NCBI GenBank assembly: GCA_905182995.1
Contig: CAJJDP010000166.1
Span: 62,001-126,000 of the forward strand
Source: Paramecium octaurelia
Taxonomy: Eukaryota; Ciliophora; Oligohymenophorea; Peniculida; Parameciidae
Length of the DNA stretch: 64,000 nt
Direction of reading: 5' to 3'
Below are positions 34,682 to 45,246 of the stretch, one piece after another. Numbering within the stretch: the stretch's first letter is position 1; every line of letters starts with the position of its first letter. The position numbers and the translations under genes were made by a program. The notes below the pieces were generated by a model. It worked only from the letters and a program-made list of their open reading frames with translations, made no database searches and was not told where the DNA came from.

Positions 34682-36553
34682 TCATTTTTTGTAGTAATCA
34701 TCACATAATTTGTTAAAGTCAGTTAACCATTTTGTTAAAAATTTATCTCCATAATCAAAGAACAATTCTTCCCCTATTGATATGTTTTTGGTGGTGAACC
34801 TACAAATAGTTCGGTAAATATATACATCGCAATTCTCCATCTTCCCTCTGAGAAGAGAATCTAAGCTTAACAATTAGCCAAATCTGATTTCTTCGTAGCA
34901 TGATTGATATACCTCAGACAATTACTATAATAGGTTCCATCTACTTACCACTTATCATCCACTTCAAATAAATAATGATTATTGGTAATCCAATCACATT
35001 CTAAGATATACTCATTTAAATACATTCGATAGCCGTACTCTCATCGTCTAACAAAATATAATTCCCTGTGTATTCACCAACGAAATCACATACCTTAAAA
35101 TTTTAAGCTGCAAACAATCCAAGTCCATTACAGATTAAGGATTTACCTAAAACCAGTGATTTTCGAATCTACATCAAAAGATTCTTATTTGAGCATGATT
35201 GACACTTGCATAATTAAGGATCACATTCATATCCACTAATGTAACAAGGACATGAGTGCTTCTGTTTCTTCTCATCATAGCCACAGACTCTACAATCACA
35301 GGATTTTGCCTTCTATTGACACTGACCTTTACAACAACAATATTTGTGACATGTTACGCAAGAGCATGAGTTGGATCCACAATCTCCTTCGTGGAAACAT
35401 GGAATGTATTATTGAGCATAATTATTCAGATTCTACTTTTTGGATGCTTACTATTATTTACGTTTCCCATTTGTCATGTGTTTCTTGCTCTAACTCTTTA
35501 AAGTCTTAATTAAATAATTGATCTATTAACAAGTAACTGGGTATATTCTATGAGTTAACACTCGTGCCATAAAACAACAATTACTAAATCCAAACTCCAA
35601 CATTTATTCAATCGACTTCTATTAAAACTTTTTCATCTTCGTTTAATCAACACCATATTTGCCACATTAAGTGATATCTCTACATCTCTATTCCATCTCA
35701 ATTTTATTATTCAATTTGTATCTACCAAAGAGTTCTCTCAATAACTAAGAATTAGGCTTAAATTCAGTCTCATAAAAATTATCATGATGAGTAGGATCAT
35801 CCTTTTATTAATCTTAAGGTTCTTCTTCTGGTTCTTTCTCAATATACAATCTCTGATTTTTAGAACTAAACCATATATTTATATAAGTACTGGTAATGTA
35901 AACTACACAGATATAAATTACAAATGGGACAAAAGTATCGATTGAATCTTACAAATTGATATTTCACATTAAAATTTACAAATTAATCATATTTTTTAGC
36001 TTGCTTAGCTAAATAATATGATTAAATTTGTTCTGCTGAACAACCTATTGCCAAAGCTAATTGTTGCAATTGAAAAACAGCTGATAAAGTAGTAAATTTG
36101 TCTTTGAATTTCTCAAAAAAGAAATCTACAAATAATTTGTGCTCCAGTCTCAAATAGTGTTTGCTCTCATCTACGCTTTTAGCCAGTCCTTATTCTAGAT
36201 TCTACACATGCTCTTCGATCTCTTCAGTTAATTAAGTTGGAATGGATAGGGGTGCTTTTATTAAATATAACCAAAATTCTACTTAAGCGTTCTAAAAATA
36301 CTGGAGTAGGATGCTACAATCTGATATTGCCTGGAATACTTTTATAGTGATTGGTTTTGATCGGCAAATTATCTCGATTTCTCTTTACCTTGATATCAAT
36401 CTCATAGGCTTCAGTCCTTAGCACATTCACTTTTATTTCTCTCTATATTTGATCTTCGTTTTAAAGCAATGTCGATTGGAGATGCTAAACATACCTCTTA
36501 TACAGAGTATACTCCTCTAATATTTATTCTTTTGTCATCTAATCTGTTTTCAT
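34682..36553 (-). CDS. Enhancer-of-zeste (EZH/Ezl) histone methyltransferase
   Basis: 581 residues from six exons; introns 36255-36282, 35866-35890, 35001-35023, 34925-34948 and 34800-34825 (23-28 nt). N-terminal half: FNRYFCPICNLYLCSLH matches the EZH2 segment with C..C...C..H before the MCSS/SANT region. Then a pre-SET CXC region with about 18 Cys (PCFHEGDCGSNSCSCVTC, CCCKGQC, SCDCRVCG, CPCYISGYECDPQLCKC). SET domain: GLGLFAAQNF, VGEYTG, CLRYINHA, GEELFFDYGD, i.e. the cofactor and catalytic motifs with NH and the final Tyr preserved. Family members methylate H3K27 (in Paramecium Ezl1 also H3K9) and act in transposon silencing and programmed DNA elimination. Which Ezl paralogue this is cannot be decided here. 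The canonical NHS..PN is altered to NHA...AN. Confidence 0.9.
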
Positions 36554-36659
36554 ATCAATTCAATAAAATGAATAAATTATTCTAACTCAAATTTAGAGTC
36601 AACTAATGACAATTATTATATAAATAAAAAATGATTTTAAGAGATTTGTACAAATATTA

Positions 36660-38233
36660 TCAGCCTTGTAAAAACTCTGAAAATTTATCAAATTACTTAA
36701 AAATCTCATATTGTTCCTCTTGTTCAAAGAGTTATGATAATGGTTTATAAAAGTCTTGAACTTCCTTATTCAATCTTCTTAGTCTGGTGTTTTAAGCAAA
36801 GGTTTGAACATTCAAAGCATTGATCTATTATTCTTACTTATTAAGTATTACCTTCAGAACATGATTAATTAAGAATAAGTGCCTTTTGCTGTTGATTATT
36901 CTTCTACCATATGATTCTAAAAATAGTTTCTATCTTCTTTTAACCATGTCATTTATTAAATTTACACATTGTTCATCATACCATGACCATGCTTTTTGGC
37001 TTAATTAAGAAATATTTTCAACAGTTCGAAATAACGGCAATTGATTTTTTAGCATGTATGGCAATTAAGCATTAGACAACTTTAATTCTGCTATTAATGA
37101 TTGAACATTCTCATCCTCTTTATGAAATTGCAACCAATTCAGTGTGTTTCTCATGTTGCCCTTCATAAATAAAGTAAGTATGAAAATATCATAGTAATCT
37201 AAATTCATCTCTAAATCCTGAATCCTTAGAGATGGTTTTTGCATTGTAAAATTCACAAAGAACTCTCCTTATTCTTTGATGTTTTCATAGATCACTTTAC
37301 TTTTTAACTCATTATTGATTCTATCCAATTACCCTTTGTAATTTTGCTCGATTATCAATACTAAATAAATGTATTTGACTATTTCATTATGAGAATATTG
37401 CACCAGTTCAAAGTTATCGAATAGTTCGTGATTCTACTAACAGTCTGCGATTATGAAGACTCGATACCTGTAATCCATATAAAGGGCACTCTCTGAATCT
37501 ATAACATTCTGGAATTGATGAATTTTGGAAGAGTGCCTCTGTGAATAATAATCTTCTTTTTGTTGCCAAATTCAGTGTTTTCTAATTCCTGAGTAAATTT
37601 GATGTGTTGACTTGCAAACATCTCTTCGAATACTCTCTTCTCAGTGTAATTGTAAGTCAAGAGAACATCAATTTTATATGCTCTTGTTATAGCCAATAAT
37701 GTGCTCATCTTTCCACTAGCCCCGTAGATATTTAACATCTGATAATTCCAATTTTAATTGTTCATTGAATTCGATTATGAATACCATGACTCTGATTAAT
37801 CTACTTGATCCTAGGCCAGAATTGAAAAGGAATTCCTGAGCCAATGTTTAAGAAATTAAGTATTTTCTTAACTAATCAACTAAATTAGATATCAAATTAC
37901 ATCATCTATGTGATCAGGAGTATAAATATCACTCCAAATATCAGACATTTTAGTTACATTCAGATACAATATTGAACTTAACATATCTCCAATTGAATCC
38001 ATATACTTGATTTTTCCTAACTATTAAACTAATTAGCCAAAATTAAACTCCTTCATTATCTAATTTCTATATTTCTATAACACTCTTCTTAATTGAAAAC
38101 CCACCGATCCTATTAAAGGACATTTAATAAATTATTTTTATTTTTCCTTCATCTCTTTCCTCTCCTTCTTATTTCCATTAATTAAGAGAGCTTTGATGTT
38201 TTAGTTGTTACTTGCATGTTTCTTAGGTGGCAT
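36660..38233 (-). CDS. Clamp-loader-like AAA protein (possible ATAD5/Elg1 or Ctf18 type), degenerate P-loop
   Basis: 509 residues after two introns (37880-37900, 21 nt; 37445-37467, 23 nt). Starts MPPKKHASNNQNIKALL. A segment FLKHWLRNSF, ~50 residues, then MLNIYGASGKMSTLLAITRA resembles the large RFC-like subunit pattern (KxWL ... LLxGPxGxGKTxxxxAxA) with the Walker A shortened to GASGKMS. Next, KIDVLLTYNY resembles the K.xEINAS strand, and VPFIWITDCQQN followed by FELVQYSHNEIVKYIYLV resembles the sensor region and the ...F..P...EI...L helix. The C-terminal ~200 residues are helical. I infer a clamp loader-type protein; ATP binding may be lost. ORC-like AAA proteins are the main alternative. 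Confidence in the gene is high, in the family moderate. Confidence 0.6.
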
Positions 38234-38410
38234 TTCCTGAACTCAATTATTTTTTGCGCAAATATGAAATATTTTAATTATCAATTAAAAAAAGGAATAT
38301 TTTAGTTTACTCCTCTTATGATTTAACCCTGAAACTATGTATAAACTTAATTGGAACCATTCATTTTGTGAATAAACCATCAAAATATTGATATTTAAAA
38401 TTCATTATAA

Positions 38411-39601
38411 TCAACTATTTAGATCTTCAATCAATAAGTCTCTTAATTTTTATTTCATCTCTGCCTTACTAATAAATGTCTATCTTTATTCTTCTTCCAC
38501 ATACTGGTCCAAATTAAATTACTTGCGATTTAAATAGTTAAGGGCTATACAAGAGAAATAACCACATGAATAAGAATCGCTTTGCTTAGGAAATTCCATC
38601 ACTATTTTGATCTTAAATTTAGGTTTTTTAAACATCACCTCACTAAATATTGTTTAAAATAAGAATTAGAGTCTTTCATATTTTGTTGTATTCGAATAAA
38701 GAGAATCATAAATTTCCATTACAAAATTTTCCAAATCCAATTTAACACAAAACCAATGAAAATTTAGGTTAACCACAAAAATTATATTCTGATAAATCTG
38801 CCAAAATTAATACTAAATTGACTCAAAATTACTAAGTTATTCATAAAATAAAGTTAAACATTTCTCTTTATTAAATTCAGTGTTTATTGAACAATTTGTT
38901 ATGTAATCAGAGCAAAAAATGTATGTTCTCTTATATTTCTTACGATTTTCCACTGTCAAACTAAAATATTCATCCTCATCAACAAGCCTTAAATAGTTGG
39001 CATAGGAATCTACAATATTGCTAGTAACCCACAATCCTGTTGATTTTAAAAGCAGATAATCCTTTTATCCAAAAATAGCATTGTACTTAAGGTCTTTGGG
39101 TTGATTCTTACTTGAAAAAGGGAAAGATTTTTTGGTTTCCTTTAAGTTTCCATTCTTATCATAAATCTCAATTTTATCAAAACTTAGTTTCATAATAAGT
39201 TTATTAGATTCTAGTATTTCATCGTAATTTTATTATATTAACCCATCGCATTGTTGGAGAAAATTATTCAATGATAGAGTAACTAATTATGGAAATTGAT
39301 GATTATCTTGCTCTATCTAATTCTATTTGTAATCATAGCGTTTAATGTCATACGTAATCTCAAATTTCTTTATGTTTTCTCGATATTTACTTAATTTTTC
39401 TTACATCATAGTTTTGAAATTTAATTCAGGCTAACCTTGTTATCCAGATGAATCTAAAAATTTAATTGTTTTATTCTCTTTCATAGGTTAGGATGGAATA
39501 TTATAGTTTTAAGTTTCAATATATCTATTTTATGAGGGCTAACTAGTTTTAACTCTTGTCGAAGTGATTTCCTAAATCTTAATGTGTTTTTTATTATTCA
39601 T
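38411..39601 (-). CDS. Ulp1/SENP-type SUMO protease (peptidase C48)
   Basis: 396 residues, no intron. The N-terminal ~170 residues are Lys/Asn/Gln-rich. The catalytic domain starts at GLWVTSNIVDSYANYL, matching the W.....I......L entry of Ulp1 proteases. The triad and oxyanion residues are visible: His in NFHWFCVKLD, Asp in EIYDSLY, Gln and Cys in FPKQSDSYSCGYFSC (family QxDxxxCG). These enzymes mature SUMO and remove it from targets, usually at the nuclear periphery or in the nucleoplasm. Neighbours on the same strand are the EZH gene and a clamp-loader-like gene, also nuclear. All active-site residues are present, so activity is expected. The ATG chosen is the first in a frame with no TGA between it and the domain. 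Confidence 0.88.
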
Positions 39602-39918
39602 TTTCTATTTATAATCAAATTAATTGAGAAATGTAAAACTCCCTATAAATTTAAACATAGTTAGATTATGGCTTCACTAGTTGTAACAATCATATGAACT
39701 CTTTCTTTGCATTATCAAATTTGATGGCATACTTTTCTATCAATTTTAACAGATTCTTGAAGATATTTATAGATCTCTTGAGATTCAATTGATGAAGAAG
39801 AATGGATTCTATCTCTCTTTTGATGAAATACTCTCACAACCTGTACTTGTAACCTTTTATGAGATAAGTAGAACTCATAAAATAATGGTAATTAAGAATT
39901 GCAATAATTAGTTAATTT

Positions 39919-40725
39919 TCATAATAGTTCATTTAAATTTCCTTCATCATTCATCCATTCATGCTGCTTGACTTGTTCTATGGTGAATCTTGACTTGTGA
40001 TCAGGATCCAACATATTTTGGATCAAATCCTTGAAATGTTGATCTGATCTAATGACTTTTTTGTCAAAGTAGTTCCAGAAGGCTTACCATTTTTTTTATT
40101 CTATAGTCTGCCAAAATTTACATTCGGTTGGCTTTGAAATGGTGAAGGGCGGACAGCCATAGCAAAGTATGAAAATTAAGACACCAAGTGCAAAGACATC
40201 AGATTTCTTCAGAATCTCTCCGATAATTAGTTTGTCTTCCAAATTTAACTCAGGCGCCATGTAGGTGGGAGTTCCGCAATGTCTTGGATAGAGCTTATTG
40301 GAGTCAATATAGACAGATAGACCAAAGTCAATAATTCTTAGATTAGGTTCTTTACTCAACATTACATTCTCTAACTTGATGTCTCTATGCACATAGCCCA
40401 GTTAGTGTAAGTAAGATAATCCATTACTTAGTTACAATAGAATTTATTTAATGGTGCTCTATTACAGTGTGCCACGTTTCGTGATAACTGAATAGAGATC
40501 CTAATTCATGAGTTCTGTGATAAACCATTTGTATTCACAATCTGCCTTCACAATTTTCTGAATATTTGTGTGACTGATCGATTGGAGAATTTTAATCTCC
40601 TTTTCCCTTAATTTTTTAGGGCATCCTTCCTTATAAATTTTAATGGCACAAGTGTCTCCTTCTTCTGTTAGGCATTTGTGAATTTGACCGAACAATCCTT
40701 CTCCAATTTTATTTTGTATTTACAT
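39919..40725 (-). CDS. Serine/threonine protein kinase, compact
   Basis: 268 residues that are almost only a kinase domain: IGEGLFGQIHK glycine loop, CAIKIY lysine, GYVHRDIKLENV... (written MHRDIKLEN in the frame: VHRDIKLEN), IIDFG, CGTPTYMAPEL and KKSDVFALGVLIFIL. It ends ...QVKQHEWMNDEGNLNELL at TGA 39919-39921. All catalytic residues are present. The frame continues open beyond the TGA for about 65 codons with protein-like composition (see findings). The start ATG at 40723-40725 lies only six residues before the glycine loop; an upstream exon beginning MDMGALLNKVVHV near 40834 is possible but I found no short intron that joins it. Substrate unknown. Confidence 0.82.
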
Positions 40726-41486
40726 AAATAATTAATTTAATATATGTAAATAACATCAATATTAACTTAATCTTGTTGCACGATAGTTTGACACATGTAC
40801 AACCTTATTTAATAGTGCTCCCATATCCATTTCATATTACTATTCTAATAAAATATAAAAATGAGTTTTGTACCCCTACTCTCAATTCTTGATCATCCTA
40901 TTCTAATATTCTATTAAACATTGAATGAGAATCTTAATTTTTAATTTATTCTTTTTTAAAAAATTAGAAAATTAATCGATATCTATATCTCATCATTTAG
41001 TCATACTAGCAATGTTTATTAAAATTCATTTTGGATATATAGTCTTGTAATCACCTATGCTTTGATTTAAGGTTATGAAATAGATTATAAGATTTATGAT
41101 ATATGTCAATTTCACAGATTTTTATGTTCCAATTTCAAATAATCCAACTCATTTAGGCTAAAATTCAAAATGATCTAAAATTATTTGATATATAAAGTCA
41201 TAATAATTGATTTCTTGCTCCAGTTGAGGGAAGTATTAACTTCTAGAATTGTATTATAAATACTGTTAAGTTTGATCTGTCACTTTTGATTACTTCAATT
41301 TTTTTACTTCCAACATCCAGTAGAAATAAAATACATGGTTTATGGATAACTTAATGAGTTTTCTCCTTCTATTTTATCAATTCACTTATTCTTTGCTATT
41401 AATAATTTTGTCATCGAAAATGAATTTATTAAAATATTAATAAAATAATAATAATTAAAACTAAATTTCATATTTGCCATTAGTTA
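40726..41486. other. Intergenic, no supported gene
   Basis: About 760 bp. Apart from a possible short 5' exon of the minus-strand kinase near 40780-40840, nothing was recognised. The sequence is very AT-rich with frequent TGA/TCA in every frame. Confidence 0.45.
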
Positions 41487-42104
41487 TCATTCGATATCCT
41501 GTCCTTGTAGGTTATCCTACTCTCTGCCATCTTCATTAGACTTTTATAAGACTTACAAATTTATTTCTTCTTCTTCTCCTTACATCATAGTTTATTTTCC
41601 TACTGTTATTGTTTTAATTAGGTCCTGTCCAATATCCCTTTGGTACTAACTTATATTTTGATTATCTTCTCCAAGTTTTGGCATCCTTATTTAGATTATG
41701 ATATTTATTAAGGTAAGAAGAATGCATTTGAAGTTTCACTTTTACTTGATTCAAATTGATCGATATCCTATTCGACCTTTTAAAATAGTTCATTAAAGTA
41801 ATCTACTGAAGGTTATCTGACTGATAATTACTCCAGGTGCTGAGGACTTACTTTCAACGACTTATCATAGATTGGATATATCAACAACTTTCTTGCTTTG
41901 TTCTATGTAATCTTTTGGTTTTGCAGTTAGTGTTTCTTTTCAATTGCCTAGCCCTTAGCAATATTGGATTTGCTTTGGAAGTTAAATGGTTTTCCTTCTT
42001 ATATAGATTCAAAATATTCTACACCATATTTTATAATCTCATCTGGTTAATCTCTTATCACCTGTTAATAATGAGTTGGTTTAATACTTCTCTTGTAAAA
42101 TCAT
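41487..42104 (-). CDS. Small unknown protein, three exons
   Basis: 190 residues from three exons joined by a 19-nt intron (42043-42061, the shortest in the window) and a 26-nt intron (41625-41650). Begins MILQEKYQTNSLLTDEIIKY. The middle is Lys/Gln-rich with KPFNFQSKSNIAKG and a segment LLIYPIYDKSLKVSPQHLEQ. It ends acidic (GEEEEINLQVLQKSNEDGRE). No family recognised. The uninterrupted 130-codon second exon with balanced composition, and the way both introns restore frame, support it as a gene. Divergent from the next plus-strand gene, 104 bp away. Confidence 0.6.
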
Positions 42105-42208
42105 GCAAAATTCAGTGAAAATTGCTTGTCACTGGATATTTTTAAAAGTGCTTAGATACCATATTAAATAATTAATTATAATAGGAGTTTCATAATGTTG
42201 TAGTTAAT

Positions 42209-42549
42209 ATGTTGATAATCAAATGCAATGAAAAAGCTTCTAATAATTTGCTAGCATGTTGGAATTAACTTTGTCTTCATGAGTGCAGTGCATTATACCT
42301 AAAAATTAGATATATTGGCTAGAGTATAATAAGATGATGATATGTTCGAAAAAAGTGAAACAGGATTACTTTGTTTATCTGTATAGAAAAGACTAGATTA
42401 TGGGTGTTATTTTATCATCTGAGAATTATCGACATTTACAGGTTGTCGATTATCTTGTTTAATAGAGTTGGGTCTAATTCTAGAATGGTATTTACGCCTA
42501 GAGTAGAATTATGTGGATTTTGTGCGAATTTTAATTTGAATTGATATGA
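42209..42549 (+). CDS. Small unknown protein
   Basis: 104 residues after a 26-nt intron (42258-42283). Begins MLIIKCNEKASNNLLALQC and contains NQIYWLEYNKMM and VKQDYFVYLYRKDQIMGV, typical of a small mixed alpha/beta fold, but I do not recognise it. The 3' end is uncertain: a possible 34-nt intron starting near 42516 would replace the last residues with EEQWGFAGF and more. Transcript data would settle it. Confidence 0.5.
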
Positions 42550-42751
42550 CTTAAGGGAGGAACAGTGGGGTTTTGCTGGATTTGGTAAATGGGGATGATT
42601 TTGAAAAAAGAAATTGCTTTGATGTTTTATATTTTATGATTTGCAAAATGATTAATATTAAAAGAATTAAATTTAAATTGATGGGTGACTATTAAGGGGA
42701 ATATATCTAGTAATATCTTTGCAATATCAATTTAAGAAAAAAAGTAAGGAT

Positions 42752-43054
42752 ATGTACTAAGAATTTATTTAGATTAAGGAACTTCTTAAAGAGAAAACTG
42801 AAATACTTTAAAAACTGGAACAATTAGAAGTAGACATATAACATACTATAATTAGAAAGATGGAAACAACTAGTCGTTTGAGGAAAGGAAAAAAAGATTG
42901 AGAAGTCTAGCCAGTGAAATTTAACGTAATTTTGAATGCCCATTGTCGAGATGTGGTAAGAAATATGGGTAATAATGACAATATGGTTAGAAGCGAAGGT
43001 TCGTTAAACTAGCATATAAAACTCAAGCATCCTGAATTAGTCAATAAAGCTTGA
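42752..43054 (+). CDS. C2H2 zinc-finger protein, single finger
   Basis: 84 residues from three exons; introns 42830-42855 (26 nt) and 42969-42990 (22 nt). N-terminal coiled coil (IKELLKEKTEILQKLEQLE), basic linker (EERKKRLRSL), then one C2H2 finger at the C-terminus: ECPLSRCGKKYG joined across the intron to SEGSLNQHIKLKH, giving C-x4-C-x12-H-x4-H. The spacing with Y and the second hydrophobic is right for a genuine finger. Ends PELVNKA. A small nucleic-acid or protein binder; the role is unknown. Confidence 0.7.
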
Positions 43055-43160
43055 TATTTATTTGTTCTAAATTAATTGAATTTATCATTCCTTATTATGT
43101 TAATCTTAGAATATTATCCTGATGTAATCTTGCTTAGGGATTGATATTATTTTTAATTAA

Positions 43161-45146
43161 ATGTTATAACAATACAATTCAATAGTAGTTGATGCCAGTT
43201 ACATAAATAAGAATTACACCTAAGAAAGTGTGATAGGAAAAGGGAGAGACTTTTATACGGGAATACCCTCAATAAGTTACCTTATGTCTCATTCGAAGGA
43301 AGGATAGAAATATATACTCCAAATTTATGAGAACTTGGGTTATGATACATTCAGAACCAAGGTCTTGCAATTGCAGAAAGCCATGTTGGAATGCGTCAAT
43401 GAATACACCACCAGAATAGTGATGATAGCAGAAAAAGAATTAAATGATAAGCAATCTGATTTGTATGTTTTATACCGATTGAACGCATTGAAGAAGAGAT
43501 TGGATCAAGAAGATCAATTAGGTCCAGAATAGGCTCTAGAATTGCTGACCACATTTTGTAAGAATCTGCTCATCACAGGTAAGACAACATCCTCATTATT
43601 TTTTAGCTCGATCAACATTTGAGTTTCTGGATCTCGCCCCTTAAAATGTATTTGTAGATGGGTAAAAATTCGTCATTTCCAATATGGGCATATCTTACAA
43701 AGGTTCTAAATTCCATAGACCTTACACACCAAGTACCGACAGCTTTTTTAAGGATAAATCCCTTGCAAATTTAATTTATACCTATTCCTTTTAAGCTGGC
43801 TTGGTTGTCTTATGTGCTATCACTAAGATCAATTCGGCAGATTTCTTTTTCGAGGATGGCCAACTCAAAGACAATATATTGCAATCAGTATTGAAAGTAC
43901 TTAGAGAAAATCAGAAAACTGACAGATCTAAAGAAGATTAACTCAAATTCGATAAATTAAAAGATTCTTTAAAAAAATAGTTGCCTTCTTTATCCAAAGT
44001 GGAAAAGCCATTTGAAGGAGACTATAAATTAGTTTTGCCGATCTTATCTTAAATATTGTCTTTGGATCAGTAAAAGAGATCTATTTTCTAATTGTTGGTT
44101 TGCTATCCTGATAATCCATTGAAGGTTGAATACCCATTCTTTCAATAAGCCTTAGATGTCAACTAAGAATATGTTGGATTTGGTAGATTAGAGGATAATA
44201 AGATCATACCTCACGGTTATGGCTAAGGAAAGTTTGAAGATTAATGGCATTACGGAACCTTTGAGGATGGTCAATTAGATAAGGATGGAACCATCGAAAT
44301 GAAGACATAGAAGGCTGTCTCATATATTCTATTGAATTTGTTTGAGAGACACGACAAAATTATTGTAGAGTTGAATAAATACATTTACATAGGAGAATTT
44401 GATCAATAGAAGTATATTCCTAATGGTATGGGTGAAATCATTTATGTGTTGACTAGTTAGAAGAATTTGTAAAGGAAGAGACAAGCTATTAATTTTGAGG
44501 GAGAATTAAAATTGGGTGAAAAGGTTGAGGGCAGGGAATTTTATAGAAACAAATCTAATTTTGATGGCACATTTGCCAAAAATACCCCAATGTAAGGAGT
44601 TCTCACATATGGTCCTAATCATTTTTACCAGGGTTTAATTGAGGATTTCAAAAGAATTACAGGAAAGTTATATTTTGGAGATTTAACTTTTGAAGGAGAT
44701 TTTGAAAATGATAAGGCAAAATAAGGAGTATTGATTTATGAGGATGGAAGTGAATATCAGGGATAATTTTAAAATGGATAAAGATGTATTTATTTTAATA
44801 AAAATTAGCTTCATTGGATGGAAAATATACATATAGTAATGGTAAGGTATAATATGTTGGAAATTTCAAAGATGATACTTTCCATGGGAGAGGAGTGCTG
44901 ATTCTATTGGAAACAAATGAACAGGTGGAGGTTGAGTATGAGTATGGAAGGTGTAAGACAGACTTACCAGAAAACTTTAAAGATGTATTGAAGAAAAACA
45001 AAAAGTAAGTAATACAGAAAATGGAACAAAAGAAGCCTTAGAAGAAAAATGATGATGATGATGACGAATAAATTAAAGAGGACATAGATGAAGGATTGGC
45101 TGATGATGATGGGTAATATCATGATTTGGATGATGAAGATGCTTGA
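43161..45146 (+). CDS. Pseudokinase-MORN repeat fusion protein
   Basis: 644 residues after two introns (43579-43606, 28 nt; 44786-44808, 23 nt). Residues ~10-260 look like a kinase fold without catalysis: VIGKGRDFYTG in place of a glycine loop; FLDLAPQNVFV for HRDLKPxN, keeping Asp and Asn but losing His/Arg; and VISNMGIS where DFG should be, with the metal-binding Asp replaced by Asn. Residues ~370-590 hold MORN-like motifs (GYGQGKFEDQWHYGTFEDG, GDLTFEGDFENDK, GSEYQGQFQNG, GKYTYSNGKVQYVGNFKDD, HGRGVLIL). The tail is Lys-rich then acidic (NDDDDDEQ). MORN repeats bind membranes and scaffold cortical structures. The kinase-fold call is an inference from pattern, the MORN call is firm. Confidence 0.78.
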
Positions 45147-45246
45147 ATGTATGAATTTATTTTAATCATATTAATAATAAGCTATTCAATATAACTTTTA
45201 TTAGTTATCTTAAAATATTATATTAATTATATACTAAATATTCTAA

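Noticed and set aside
34682-36553. EZH gene as a pseudogene (apparent frame breaks in the SET domain)
   Set aside because: Three short introns restore GLGLFAAQNF, VGEYTG, RYINHA and GEELFFDYG in one frame.
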